64,000 nucleotides of DNA from CAUTNH01 sp963543845 (GTDB lineage: Bacteria > Bacillota_I > Bacilli_A > Acholeplasmatales > Acholeplasmataceae). The translations under genes were made by a program, and so were the position numbers. The notes under the pieces are model-generated. The model was given only the letters and a program-made list of their open reading frames with translations. It had not been told where the DNA came from and did not search any database. This document shows, piece after piece, positions 17,172 through 25,794 of the stretch. Location of the stretch: assembly GCA_963543845.1 (NCBI GenBank), contig CAUUCL010000004.1, forward strand, positions 12,373-76,372. Direction: 5' to 3'. Within the stretch, counting starts at the first letter, position 1, and every line of letters starts with the position of its first letter.

Positions 17172-18533
17172 TTATCCCTTTATCTTTTTAATGATGTTTT
17201 CAATTGCTTTATTTAACATTGTATCGAATTTTAAATCATGTTCTATCTTATTACATGCTGCAAGAACAGTTGAATGATCACGATTTGAAAAAATCTCTCC
17301 TATTTTTTTATAAGGAACATCATATAAAAGCTTTATTAAATACATTGCAATATGTCTTGGAAGGGCATTTTTATAAGCACGTGATGTCCCAATTAGGGCA
17401 TCTACTGTAATTGAGTATGTAGATGCAACAATACTTTGGATTTTGTCATAATTATTTTCAGATAAAGCGTTAGTCTTTTTTCTTGATGATACAAGTAAAT
17501 CAAGAGCTTCTTTGAAGTAGTGTAAGTTATAAGGAACTTCGTTTATTTCACAATATGTCATAGCTCTTTCAAGAGCACCTTTTAAATCTCTTATATTTGT
17601 TGGAAAGTGCTCAGCAATATATTCAAGACAATTATCAGGAATATCAGAGTATTTACTAGGATCGTATTGAGTGCTGATATCATGCTTTAAAATATCAATT
17701 CTATGTGGTAGGTCAGGAACATTTATATCAATAATTAGACCTTCTGAAAATCTTGAGGTAAGTCTGTCCATGATATCTTTTAAATCTCTTGGAAGTCTAT
17801 CACATGTAATAACGATTTGCTTGTTCTCGTTTTTTAATCTATCAAAGATTTTAAAAAATTCACTTTGGCTTTGTGTTGCTCTTTGTAGCATTTGAATATC
17901 ATCCATTAAAAGCATATCGATATTTCTATATTTGCTTGTAAAGGCTGAAATGTTTTTACTATCTAGATAATATTTATATTCTTCAATAAATTCATTAGCT
18001 TTAGCATATAGTATTTTTTTGTTTAAATTTTCCTCAATTGCAAAATTACCAATTGCCTGCATAAGGTGAGTTTTACCAAGTCCTACATCTCCAAAGATGT
18101 ATAAAGGGTTATGTACAACACCAGGCTGGCTTGCAACTTTCATTGCAACTTTAAAAGCATAATTATTACTTTTACCAACAATAAAATTATCAAATGTATA
18201 GTTTGGATTTAGTGATGTATTTTCATATCCAGGAACACTTTTAATAATTGGCTCATTAGTTTTTTTCTCGCTTTCTTCAATGTCTTTTCTTGTGACAAAT
18301 TTAAAAGCGATGATATCTTCATATAGCCTTATAGCATCTTGATTTATCTGATGAATGTATAGTTGATTGATTCTTTGTTGAACCCATTCATTTTTAACAA
18401 GGACATATATATAATCTTTTTCAAACTTTACGACATCGTTTGTTTCTGCGAATAGATTAAGGTAGGTTTCCTCATTATATCTTTCCTTTAATTTTTGTTT
18501 AATATCCTGCCATAATTTATGAAATTTTTCCAT
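17172..18533 (-). CDS. dnaA: chromosomal replication initiator protein DnaA
   Basis: AAA+ initiator that binds DnaA boxes and opens the origin. The 453-residue protein shows the four usual domains: N-terminal helicase-loading domain (1-80, KLWQDIKQKLKERYN), a short linker, the AAA+ core with the DnaA-specific NYTFDNFIVGKSNNYA, Walker A GDVGLGKTH (about 149-157) and Walker B LLMDDIQML, and the C-terminal DNA-binding domain with the signature RDHSTVLAACNKI (about 421-433). The ATG at 18533 follows GGAGG. Clusters of DnaA boxes lie both upstream and downstream, in keeping with its location at oriC and with autoregulation. Confidence 0.98.
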   Translation of the reverse strand: MEKFHKLWQDIKQKLKERYNEETYLNLFAETNDVVKFEKDYIYVLVKNEWVQQRINQLYIHQINQDAIRLYEDIIAFKFVTRKDIEESEKKTNEPIIKSVPGYENTSLNPNYTFDNFIVGKSNNYAFKVAMKVASQPGVVHNPLYIFGDVGLGKTHLMQAIGNFAIEENLNKKILYAKANEFIEEYKYYLDSKNISAFTSKYRNIDMLLMDDIQMLQRATQSQSEFFKIFDRLKNENKQIVITCDRLPRDLKDIMDRLTSRFSEGLIIDINVPDLPHRIDILKHDISTQYDPSKYSDIPDNCLEYIAEHFPTNIRDLKGALERAMTYCEINEVPYNLHYFKEALDLLVSSRKKTNALSENNYDKIQSIVASTYSITVDALIGTSRAYKNALPRHIAMYLIKLLYDVPYKKIGEIFSNRDHSTVLAACNKIEHDLKFDTMLNKAIENIIKKIKG

Positions 18534-18560
18534 ATGCCCTCCTATTTATAATGCGTATAT

Positions 18561-18589
18561 AATATAGCATAAAAAAGATAATAAAACAA
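18561..18589 (-). promoter_or_regulatory. dnaA promoter
   Basis: Minus-strand -35 TTGTTT (18589-18584), 17-base spacer and -10 TATATT (18566-18561) preceded by TGC (extended -10), about 28 bases upstream of the dnaA start codon. A DnaA-box-like TTTCCCACA at 18597-18605 sits just upstream, suggesting autorepression. Confidence 0.75.
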
Positions 18590-18596
18590 ACAGCAG

Positions 18597-18950
18597 TTTC
18601 CCACATTTTTTGTGGAATATTATTTTACGAAAAAGCCTATCATTGTTTATTATTTGAAATGACAACATTGAAAAAATGGCATAATAAAGCCAAAAAATGA
18701 GTTTTCAACTTTTCCACATTGTGAAGATTTTGTTTATAAGTTTCCCACATTTTCAACTTTTACCTAGATGTTGATTATTTTTTATAAATTTATTTCATGA
18801 TTGCCTTATAAAGCCAAAATATTTACATAAAAATAACGGGCTATATAAAGTCATTAACATTTTATGGTTTTTAAATAATTTTATAAAATTTAAAAAATGT
18901 GAAAATATGTAAATATCTAATTTAAAATTCAAACAAAATTATAAATTAAA
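18597..18950. other. oriC upstream region with DnaA boxes and AT-rich segment
   Basis: Upstream of dnaA, TTTTCCACA at 18710-18718 matches the DnaA-box consensus exactly, and TTTCCCACA at 18597-18605 and 18741-18749 differ at one position. A further TGTGGAATA lies at 18611. From about 18775 to 18950 the sequence is extremely AT-rich, a plausible duplex-unwinding element. No gene is present. Together with the 17092-17148 cluster this is the best candidate for the replication origin; general gene polarity (minus to the left, plus to the right near this point) agrees. Confidence 0.8.
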
Positions 18951-18951
18951 T

Positions 18952-18991
18952 AAAAAAGGAAAATCACATTTATGATGCAATTTTCCTTTTT
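18952..18991 (-). terminator. terminator after the 18999-19487 lipoprotein gene
   Basis: Stem AAAAAGGAAAAT / ATTTTCCTTTTT around a 15-base loop, with a T-run on the minus strand just past the stop of the lipoprotein gene. It should prevent transcription from entering oriC. Confidence 0.8.
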
Positions 18992-18998
18992 AGTTAAG

Positions 18999-19487
18999 TT
19001 AAATTTTTGTAAGTTCCAAGAATAGATAGTTATAATAAATACCATTACGAGAGGTATTATTTAATGTGTGATCACCTGAATGAATAAAGATTTTATTTTT
19101 TCTAAAGGTTATGTTTAAATTATAGAAATTTGAGTTATGATTAAAGTATGAGGAATATGAGTCCAGATGAAAATCGCTTTTAATGTCTAAATTAACTTCG
19201 TATTCTTTATCGGTTGTAATAAACATCTTTATATTATAGTTATAGATAGGGATTTTAGAAGTAGGATTATTTTGCTTTTTTATTATGAATTTTAAAGATG
19301 TAGCATTAGTTAAGGTCTCTTTATTTTTTAATATGAACTTTTGATTAGTTATAAAAGTTCCTTCAGAAATTTCACCTATTTTCTCTCTTTCATCAATTTT
19401 TAAAGGTCTACGTTGTACTTCTTTTTGACAACTAAAAAATAAAAAAGCTATCGATAAGAATGAAATTATTAATAATATTTTCTTCAT
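18999..19487 (-). CDS. hypothetical lipoprotein
   Basis: A 162-residue protein if started at the ATG at 19487, which has AAGGGTGA upstream at good spacing; a longer frame to 19523 exists but lacks a better RBS and would bury the signal peptide. The N-terminus MKKILLIISFLSIAFLF is followed by FSC, a lipobox, so it should be exported and lipid-anchored. The rest is beta-rich and polar with no family I recognise. It lies just after another small membrane-anchored protein of similar character, the pair filling the gap between the origin and rpmH. Confidence 0.65.
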   Translation of the reverse strand: MKKILLIISFLSIAFLFFSCQKEVQRRPLKIDEREKIGEISEGTFITNQKFILKNKETLTNATSLKFIIKKQNNPTSKIPIYNYNIKMFITTDKEYEVNLDIKSDFHLDSYSSYFNHNSNFYNLNITFRKNKIFIHSGDHTLNNTSRNGIYYNYLFLELTKI

Positions 19488-19497
19488 AAAATCACCC

Positions 19498-20001
19498 TTA
19501 ATAAAACCAGCAACTCTCACCATTTCGAGAATTCCTTAGAATTAAGCAACTCTGATATACTTGATTTTCTATTTCAATATCAAAAGTATAGCTTTGCCTA
19601 AATGGATTATTTTTATCAACATTATTAAATACATTTGCAACATACATTTTATTATTAGCTTTAATTTTTAAATCAATTTTATAGTAAACATCAAATGTAT
19701 AATCATAGAATATATTTTTTAAATTAGCATTGATGTAATCATCTTTGGATATTTTACTAATTTTCATGTGAATCTCATCACAGTGAAACTCAACTTTAGT
19801 ATTTTGATATGTCTTACTAAAAGTATGATTTTTATAAGTAATAGTTTTATCTTTGAAGGGATACTTGGAAAAAGGGTAGCCATTATTAATTCCTCCATAG
19901 TGGAATATTAAAAAAGATACAGCTGTTATAAGTCCGAAAAGAAAAATTATGCCTCCAAATGTAGATAATAAAATAATTGTTACTTTCTTTTTTTTACTCA
20001 T
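19498..20001 (-). CDS. hypothetical membrane-anchored protein
   Basis: A 167-residue protein with a basic N-terminus (MSKKKK) followed by one long hydrophobic helix (about residues 8-34, TIILLSTFGGIIFLFGLITA), then a polar, beta-rich extracellular domain containing four Cys residues spread over it. It is therefore a single-pass anchored surface protein. It ends 11 bases before the lipoprotein start and is probably co-transcribed with it. No family recognised. Confidence 0.6.
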   Translation of the reverse strand: MSKKKKVTIILLSTFGGIIFLFGLITAVSFLIFHYGGINNGYPFSKYPFKDKTITYKNHTFSKTYQNTKVEFHCDEIHMKISKISKDDYINANLKNIFYDYTFDVYYKIDLKIKANNKMYVANVFNNVDKNNPFRQSYTFDIEIENQVYQSCLILRNSRNGESCWFY

Positions 20002-20235
20002 TCAATCACCTCATCAATATTATTATATCTAAAGATATGTTTTTTTTTTGATAAAAATGGAACCGCCTACGATAAATAAAAATAACTATATTTTTCTTTG
20101 TTCATACTTTCAAACATCATCAATTATAGTTTTAATTTGTGATTTTATTTTAAAAAACTTTCTAGTAGGCAATTATTTATTTGGTTTAATAATCAATCTG
20201 TCTTGCATACAATAATGAATGTTTATATATTATCA

Positions 20236-20264
20236 TTGAAAATAAAAAAGGTTTTTGATATAAT
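20236..20264 (+). promoter_or_regulatory. rpmH promoter
   Basis: -35 TTGAAA (20236-20241), 17-base spacer, -10 TATAAT (20259-20264), 41 bases upstream of rpmH. It should drive the rpmH-rnpA-yidC-khpB genes. The rest of 20002-20235 is AT-rich with no gene that I can see. Confidence 0.88.
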
Positions 20265-20305
20265 TTATAGGATTATAAAAAAGAAATATTGAAAGGGGTA
20301 AAAAC

Positions 20306-20449
20306 ATGAAAAGAACCTACCAACCAAGTAAAATCAAGAAACTTCGCACCCACGGTTTTAGAGCAAGAATGAAATCAAGAAAAGGCAGACAAGTGCTTGC
20401 AAGACGTCGTCAAAAGGGAAGAAAAGTATTAACTGTATCTTCTAAATAG
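20306..20449 (+). CDS. rpmH: 50S ribosomal protein L34
   Basis: A 47-residue basic ribosomal protein of the large subunit, beginning MKRTYQPSKIKKLRTHGFRA and containing the family core RMKSRKGRQVLARRRQKGRK. Only the C-terminus is a few residues longer than the 44-46 typical of many bacteria. GAAAGGGG supplies the RBS. It lies on the opposite side of oriC from dnaA, in the conserved divergent arrangement rpmH / dnaA. Confidence 0.98.
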   Translation: MKRTYQPSKIKKLRTHGFRARMKSRKGRQVLARRRQKGRKVLTVSSK

Positions 20450-20456
20450 TGATAAA

Positions 20457-20494
20457 AAAGAACTACCAGATTCTTCTTTTGGTAGTTTTATTTT
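20457..20494 (+). terminator. rpmH-rnpA attenuator-like stem-loop
   Basis: Stem AACTACCA (20461-20468) / TGGTAGTT (20480-20487) with an 11-base loop, followed by TTATTTTTA. It lies between rpmH and rnpA, so it may be a leaky terminator that lets abundant rpmH message accumulate while less continues into rnpA and yidC. Confidence 0.75.
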
Positions 20495-20507
20495 TATATA
20501 AAAAAGT

Positions 20508-20852
20508 ATGAACAAGGATTATAGATTAAAAAAAAAAATAGAAATAGATAATGTTTTTTTAAAAAAGCATTCTGTCGGAAATAGTTTTTTTAGCATATTT
20601 TATATAAAAAATAACTTAGAGCATTTCAGATTTTCTCTTTCAATTGGAAGAAAATACGGAAATGCTGTATCTAGAAACTTAATTAAAAGAAGACTAAGAT
20701 ATATTGTTAGTTTAAATAAGAATATAATTGGATCTTTTGATTTTGTAATAGTGATAAAAAAAGATGCTAATAAATTAGATTATAAGAATATAAAAAAAGA
20801 TATTGAATACTTTTTTAAAAAAGCAAAATTATTAATTAGTAATGAAGGATAG
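20508..20852 (+). CDS. rnpA: ribonuclease P protein component
   Basis: Protein subunit of RNase P, which matures the 5' ends of tRNAs together with the RNA subunit. The 114-residue protein shows the family RNR motif NAVSRNLIKRRLR (about 52-64) and the conserved N-terminal basic and Phe-rich region (RFSLSIGRKYGNA). Position directly after rpmH and before yidC is the conserved order. It overlaps the longest possible yidC frame but not the preferred yidC start. Confidence 0.96.
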   Translation: MNKDYRLKKKIEIDNVFLKKHSVGNSFFSIFYIKNNLEHFRFSLSIGRKYGNAVSRNLIKRRLRYIVSLNKNIIGSFDFVIVIKKDANKLDYKNIKKDIEYFFKKAKLLISNEG

Positions 20853-20859
20853 TGATTAT

Positions 20860-22548
20860 ATGAATAAAAAGAAATTAGGATTAAAAATAATTCTTTTTGT
20901 TTTTGGATTATTTTTTGTTTTACTTCTAACAGGTTGTGGTAGTAAAGCAACTGAGGTTGATTTGATACTATCAGCCCCAAATACACAAGTAAATGATGAT
21001 AACGGATTAGATACTAATGGTATAAATGCATATATGTTATATAGCAATGGAACTGTTAAAAAACTTGCACGTGATTATGATTATAAATTAGTATTTAAAG
21101 AAGTTGAGCAAATAAATGGTGTTAGCGGATATAAAAATGTAGTAAGAGTGCATGCTGAGTATTTTTCTAAAGATAAAAATATTGTATCTGAACCTATTTA
21201 CTTAGTTAAAAATAAAAATGAGGCAATTGTGCCTAAACCACTTTTTAACTTTACATATCATCCAGTAAATGCTTTACAAGCTAAATCAAGAGTAAAAGGT
21301 AGACCTAATAATACTAATTCATTTGTATTTTTTACAGGGCATGGTCAATCATATGATTTAGACTCTTTTAATGGAGTATATAAGGAAAAAGGGTTTACTG
21401 TAAATATGCTTTATGGGAAAAATCTAGGAAGTGTAAAAAAATATAAATTAGAGTTAACAGAAAAAAATATTGCGGATAATAAAAAATCATTAGATGAGCA
21501 GCTAAGAGTAAATCAGCATATTACAAAAGCCAAGACAGGAGAAGGTGTTGATAAAACCCTTGCAAGCCCAATATATCCTAATTATTATGGTGCTGGCGGG
21601 ATTAAGCAAGGTGGATTTTCTAAATATAGAATGACTTTTACTGTTAAAGATAGTGTAAAGGCATATGATGGAAAGAATTTAGTTGATGTTACACTTGATG
21701 CAGATACTGAGAATACTTTTTCTCACCCTGTATACTCACTTTCAACAGGTCAAAGACCACTTTCTAAAAAAGCTGCGAATTGGTTTGATTATATTTTAGT
21801 TATCCCAATTGCATCTATTATGTGGCTTTTTGGATTTGCAGGCTCACTTGGTCTTGCAGTATTTTTTACAACTATTGTAGTAAGAACAATCGCATGGCCA
21901 ATATATGCTAAAACCAATAATATGTCTTTAAAAATGCAAGAAGCTCAGCCCGATATTAGAAAAATACAAAATAAATATAAAGGTAGGACTGATAAGCAAT
22001 CGCAACGGGCAATGCAGATGGAAATGATGCAGGTATATAGAAAACATAAAATTGGGTTTTCATCATTTCTTTTAATGTTTTTACAAATGCCGATATTCAT
22101 TGCGATGTATCAAGCGGTTCAAAGAGTATATCTACCTGATGGTATGTTTGCAGCTAAGTTTACAAGAGTTACTAATGTAATGGGATTTATCGACTTTACA
22201 CAAGGTGGATTAAAATTCTTAGGAAGATTTAATTATGTTACATTCATCCTAGCAATCTTAGTTGGTGTAACGATGTTTTTACTTCAATTTTTTGGAAGTA
22301 GAAAACCTAAATATATGAAAACGCATGATGAACAGCCAACAGAACAGATGAAAAAACAACAAAGAACCACTAAGATAATTTCATTTGTAATGCTTATAAT
22401 GATGGTTATTTTCTCATTTCAAAATAATGCGATAGCATTTTATTGGATTTGTGGTAACTTATACTCGCTTGCTCAAACTTTTATTCAAGGAGCTATCAAT
22501 AAGAAAAAATATTTAAAGAAACACCACAAAACTGGTTTGGAGGTTTAA
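20860..22548 (+). CDS. yidC: membrane protein insertase YidC with large extracellular domain
   Basis: Oxa1/Alb3/YidC-family insertase that places proteins in the membrane with or without SecYEG. I place the start at the ATG at 20860 (MNKKKLGLKI), 10 bases after GAAGGA; an ATG at 20842 lies inside that RBS. The N-terminal helix ends in TGC (lipobox), so it is probably a lipoprotein of about 562 residues. Residues 30-300 form an unusually large extracellular domain for a Gram-positive-type YidC. The Oxa1 core follows from about 305, including the conserved Arg in VVRTIAWP (needed for the hydrophilic groove), LQMPIFIAMYQAV and a basic C-terminal tail. Confidence 0.95.
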   Translation: MNKKKLGLKIILFVFGLFFVLLLTGCGSKATEVDLILSAPNTQVNDDNGLDTNGINAYMLYSNGTVKKLARDYDYKLVFKEVEQINGVSGYKNVVRVHAEYFSKDKNIVSEPIYLVKNKNEAIVPKPLFNFTYHPVNALQAKSRVKGRPNNTNSFVFFTGHGQSYDLDSFNGVYKEKGFTVNMLYGKNLGSVKKYKLELTEKNIADNKKSLDEQLRVNQHITKAKTGEGVDKTLASPIYPNYYGAGGIKQGGFSKYRMTFTVKDSVKAYDGKNLVDVTLDADTENTFSHPVYSLSTGQRPLSKKAANWFDYILVIPIASIMWLFGFAGSLGLAVFFTTIVVRTIAWPIYAKTNNMSLKMQEAQPDIRKIQNKYKGRTDKQSQRAMQMEMMQVYRKHKIGFSSFLLMFLQMPIFIAMYQAVQRVYLPDGMFAAKFTRVTNVMGFIDFTQGGLKFLGRFNYVTFILAILVGVTMFLLQFFGSRKPKYMKTHDEQPTEQMKKQQRTTKIISFVMLIMMVIFSFQNNAIAFYWICGNLYSLAQTFIQGAINKKKYLKKHHKTGLEV

Positions 22549-22552
22549 TAAA

Positions 22553-23146
22553 ATGGAATTAAAAGAAATAATAATTGAAGCTAAAGATTGTGATGAAGCA
22601 ACTAAAATAGCTATCAAAAAATTAGATATGTCTGAGGATTATTTTTTAGTTGAAGAATTAGAAAATAATAAATTTAAGGCGTTTGTTAATGTTTCATTAA
22701 ACCTTAATGGTAAAAGATACCTTGAAAGTATATTTAAGAATTTAGGATTAGATGTGAGAATGGAGATAAGAAATATCTCAGATAATCATATTGTCTTTAA
22801 TATTGATACTGATGAAAATGCTTTAATAATTGGTAAAGATGGTAAAAATTTAAATGCTATCCAACAAATGCTAAGACTTTATCTACTTCAGTTTTGCAAA
22901 GATCCAGTAATAATATCACTTGATGTTGCAGGATATACTGAATCTAAAACTCACATTCTTGAAAAAATGGCGATTAAAACTGCTAAAGAAGTTGTAAGAA
23001 CAAAAACTGATATTAAACTTGAGCCAATGAACTCATTTGAACGAAGAGTAATTCATGCTAAGCTTATGGGCTTTAAGCATGTTAAAACCGAATCAGAAGG
23101 TTTTGGAAAAGATAGAGCATTAGTTATTAAATATATTGAAAAATAG
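22553..23146 (+). CDS. khpB: RNA-binding protein KhpB (Jag/EloR), KH-R3H
   Basis: A 197-residue RNA-binding protein. Seen: an N-terminal Jag-type domain (1-60, EDYFLVEELENNKFKAFV), a KH domain with GKDG in the GxxG loop (about 94-97, IIGKDGKNLNAIQ) and a C-terminal R3H domain (NSFERRVIHAKL, with the R-x3-H spacing). In Gram-positives the protein partners KhpA in post-transcriptional control linked to cell envelope processes. Its place immediately after yidC is the classical order (formerly spoIIIJ-jag). It lacks the long linker of many homologues. Confidence 0.94.
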   Translation: MELKEIIIEAKDCDEATKIAIKKLDMSEDYFLVEELENNKFKAFVNVSLNLNGKRYLESIFKNLGLDVRMEIRNISDNHIVFNIDTDENALIIGKDGKNLNAIQQMLRLYLLQFCKDPVIISLDVAGYTESKTHILEKMAIKTAKEVVRTKTDIKLEPMNSFERRVIHAKLMGFKHVKTESEGFGKDRALVIKYIEK

Positions 23147-24250
23147 ATGAATACAACAAATATAATAATTATAATTTTATTAAGTATTGTAATTATTTCA
23201 ATCATATTCATAGTTATTTATTTAGTTTATAAAGCAAATAAAAAAAATGATTATCAAAATGGTGATTTATCAAACCCTAATAATCTTTCACTTCTTCATT
23301 TAAATATCACAAAAGATTTTAAAAATATATTAGAAGAAAAGCTAAATAAAGAAACAAGCAATATAAGAGATATAAAAGATAATTTCTTTAAAGATATCAA
23401 AAATGATATTGATAGTATCAATTTAAAAATTCAAAATGAATTTAGTAAAAATAATCAATATACTAATGATAATTTAAAAGACTTATCTACAAAGCTTGCG
23501 CTTTTAGATAAATCTTATGAGATAGTATCTGAAAGCCAAAAAGAGATTTTGAAATTGCAAGATATATTTAAAGATAAAAAAGCAAGAGGAAATCTTGGAG
23601 AGTTTATTTTAGAAAATATTATTAAATCTATCTTTGGTGAAAATGATAGGTATTATAAATTTCAATATAAATTAAAAAATAATACAATCGCAGATCTTGT
23701 AATATTTTCAGATGATCCTTTGAAATTATTTTGTATTGATTCAAAGTTTCCCTTAACTAACTATCAAAAAATAACAGATGATAATTTAACTAATACACAA
23801 GTTCAAGATGCTGTAAAGGAATTTAAAAAAGATGTTAAAAAGCATATTGATGATATAAAGAATAAATATATCATTAAAAATGAGACAGCTGATTTTGCGA
23901 TTATGTGTATACCATCAGAGGCAATATTTTCATATATTGTATCTAATTTATATGATATGGTCTGTTATGCTCAGGAGCACAAGATAATTATCGCATCACC
24001 AACAACACTACCAGTTATGATATCTAATGTATATATGGCAATTAAAAATATTGAACATAGTAAATTTGCAAATGAGATAGCAAAAAAACTTTCTAATTTG
24101 AAAGATGAATTTGAAAGGTTTGCTAAAAGATTTCAAGAATTAGAAAAGAATTTTAAAAATACATCAGAGAGTTTTGATGAGATAAATATAACATCAAAAA
24201 AACTTGTTAAACAATTTCTAGATGTTGAAAACATTAAGGAGATTAAATGA
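23147..24250 (+). CDS. rmuC: DNA recombination protein RmuC
   Basis: A 367-residue protein with an N-terminal membrane helix (residues 4-29, NIIIIILLSIVIISIIF), a long coiled-coil (about 45-140) and the RmuC nuclease-like domain (about 145-310) with ARGNLGEFILENII, IADLVIF and LFCIDSKFPLTNYQ, where the acidic residues and Lys of a PD-(D/E)xK fold are retained. RmuC limits inversion of short repeats and assists at stalled forks in E. coli. The start ATG directly follows the khpB stop and the TGA stop overlaps the asnS start. Confidence 0.92.
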   Translation: MNTTNIIIIILLSIVIISIIFIVIYLVYKANKKNDYQNGDLSNPNNLSLLHLNITKDFKNILEEKLNKETSNIRDIKDNFFKDIKNDIDSINLKIQNEFSKNNQYTNDNLKDLSTKLALLDKSYEIVSESQKEILKLQDIFKDKKARGNLGEFILENIIKSIFGENDRYYKFQYKLKNNTIADLVIFSDDPLKLFCIDSKFPLTNYQKITDDNLTNTQVQDAVKEFKKDVKKHIDDIKNKYIIKNETADFAIMCIPSEAIFSYIVSNLYDMVCYAQEHKIIIASPTTLPVMISNVYMAIKNIEHSKFANEIAKKLSNLKDEFERFAKRFQELEKNFKNTSESFDEINITSKKLVKQFLDVENIKEIK

Positions 24251-25620
24251 TTATGGAAACATTATATGATTTAAAATGCAATCTTGACTTATATAAAGAT
24301 AAAGAAATTGAGCTTTCTGGATGGGTTAAAAATAATCGTGACCAAAAAGAATTTGGATTTATTCATCTTAGCGATGGAACAACTTTTAAGACGCTTCAAA
24401 TTGTATATGATGATAAGCTTAAAAATTTTGATGAAATCATCAAAATTTCAGTAGGATCATCTATCATAGTAAAAGGTGTTCTTGTTTTAACTCCTGAAAG
24501 AGAGCAATCATATGAGATTAAAGCAAGCAAGATTACTTTAATTAAAGATGCTACAGGCGATTTTCCAATTCAGGCTAAAAGACATACAAGAGAGTTTTTA
24601 AGAACTAAACTTGAGCTTCGTCCTAGAACTAATTTATTTAATGCAGTCTTTAGAACAAGAAGTAAAATGGCATATGCAATACATAAGTTTTTTCAAGAGC
24701 AAAACTTTGTGTATGTGCATACACCAATAATTACTACAAACGATGGTGAGGGAGCAGGTTCCATGTTTACCCCAACGTTTTTAAAAAAGATTGAAAAGCA
24801 AGACGATTTTAAAAATGATTTTTTCAAGCGTCAAGCATACCTTACAGTAACAGGTCAGCTTCATGGTGAGGCTTATGCCCAAGCATTTAGAAATATTTAT
24901 ACATTCGGACCAACTTTTAGAGCAGAAAAATCTAATACTCCTAAACATGCTGCAGAGTTTTGGATGATTGAGCCTGAGATGGCATTTTGCGATTTAGAAA
25001 ATAATATGAAAATTGCTGAGGATTTAATTAAGTACTTAGTTAAATATGCATTTGATAATTTATCTGATGAAATAGAATTTTTTAATAAATTCGTTGAGCC
25101 TGGTCTAATTGAAAGATTAAAGATAGTATTAGAAAAGCCTTTTAATAAAATAACACATAAAGAGGCGATTGATATTTTATTAAAGTCAAAACAAAAGTTT
25201 GAAAATACGCCTAAGCAAGGTGAGGATATTGCAACTGAACATGAAAAATATCTTACAGATGTATATTTTAAATCACCTGTATTTATAATAGATTGGCCAA
25301 AAGATATTAAAGCATTTTATATGAGATTAAACTCTGATAATAAAACAGTTGCAGCAATGGATTTATTAGTATCTAAATCAGGAGAACTTCTAGGAGGTTC
25401 GCAAAGAGAAGAAAGATATGATATTTTGCTTGATAAGATGAAAAAGCTTAATATGAATATTGATACAATATCTTGGTATTTAGATTTAAGAAAATTCGGA
25501 GGAACTACAAGCAGTGGATTTGGAATGGGCTTTGAAAGACTTATTATGTTTATAACAGGAGTAGATAATATTCGTGATGTAATACCATTTCCAAGAACAT
25601 TTGGATCTTGTGATTATTAA
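24247..25620 (+). CDS. asnS: asparaginyl-tRNA synthetase
   Basis: Class II aminoacyl-tRNA synthetase that charges tRNA-Asn. The 457-residue protein has an N-terminal OB-fold anticodon-binding domain (about 15-115, IELSGWVKNNRDQKEFGFI), then the catalytic core with motif 2 (FRAEKSNTPKHAAEFWMIEPE, with the central part HAAEFWMIE) and motif 3 (GFGMGFERLIMFI). An ATG at 24247 overlaps the rmuC stop and is 5 bases from AAGGAG; an ATG at 24253 is an equally possible start. A strong terminator follows, so it ends the rpmH-side gene cluster. Confidence 0.97.
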   Translation: MIMETLYDLKCNLDLYKDKEIELSGWVKNNRDQKEFGFIHLSDGTTFKTLQIVYDDKLKNFDEIIKISVGSSIIVKGVLVLTPEREQSYEIKASKITLIKDATGDFPIQAKRHTREFLRTKLELRPRTNLFNAVFRTRSKMAYAIHKFFQEQNFVYVHTPIITTNDGEGAGSMFTPTFLKKIEKQDDFKNDFFKRQAYLTVTGQLHGEAYAQAFRNIYTFGPTFRAEKSNTPKHAAEFWMIEPEMAFCDLENNMKIAEDLIKYLVKYAFDNLSDEIEFFNKFVEPGLIERLKIVLEKPFNKITHKEAIDILLKSKQKFENTPKQGEDIATEHEKYLTDVYFKSPVFIIDWPKDIKAFYMRLNSDNKTVAAMDLLVSKSGELLGGSQREERYDILLDKMKKLNMNIDTISWYLDLRKFGGTTSSGFGMGFERLIMFITGVDNIRDVIPFPRTFGSCDY

Positions 25621-25622
25621 AC

Positions 25623-25667
25623 AAAAACACCTTAATCTTTAATTTAAGAGTTTAAGGTGTTTTTTTA
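25623..25667 (+). terminator. terminator after asnS
   Basis: Stem AAACACCTTAA / TTAAGGTGTTT separated by an AT-rich loop and followed by a run of T. Classical intrinsic terminator 5 bases after the asnS stop. Confidence 0.9.
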
Positions 25668-25710
25668 TAAAGCAAAGATAGAATATAATTTAATAATAAT
25701 CTAAATAAAG

Positions 25711-25771
25711 TCATTCGCAAAAAGGCTCTAAATAGTATTAAAATGCGAATAACTTTTATTTTTGATATAAT
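25711..25771 (+). promoter_or_regulatory. promoter and inverted repeat upstream of DUF4143 ATPase 1
   Basis: -10 TATAAT at 25766-25771, 23 bases before the start codon. Upstream are inverted arms GTCATTCGCA (25711-25720 region) and TGCGAATAAC (25744-25753), matching at 9 of 10 positions, with a 24-base spacer. The right arm is 12 bases from the -10, covering the -35 position. Probable operator. Confidence 0.5.
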
Positions 25772-25794
25772 TAACATAAAGATAAGGAGTTTTT

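Noticed and set aside
20065..20170. GCCTAC ... GTAGGC inverted pair upstream of rpmH
   Set aside because: Six-base arms 94 bases apart are expected by chance at this length; no further support.
24200..24260. T-box or other riboswitch ahead of asnS
   Set aside because: asnS starts inside the stop codon of rmuC, leaving no leader; I also saw no T-box sequence elsewhere in the window.
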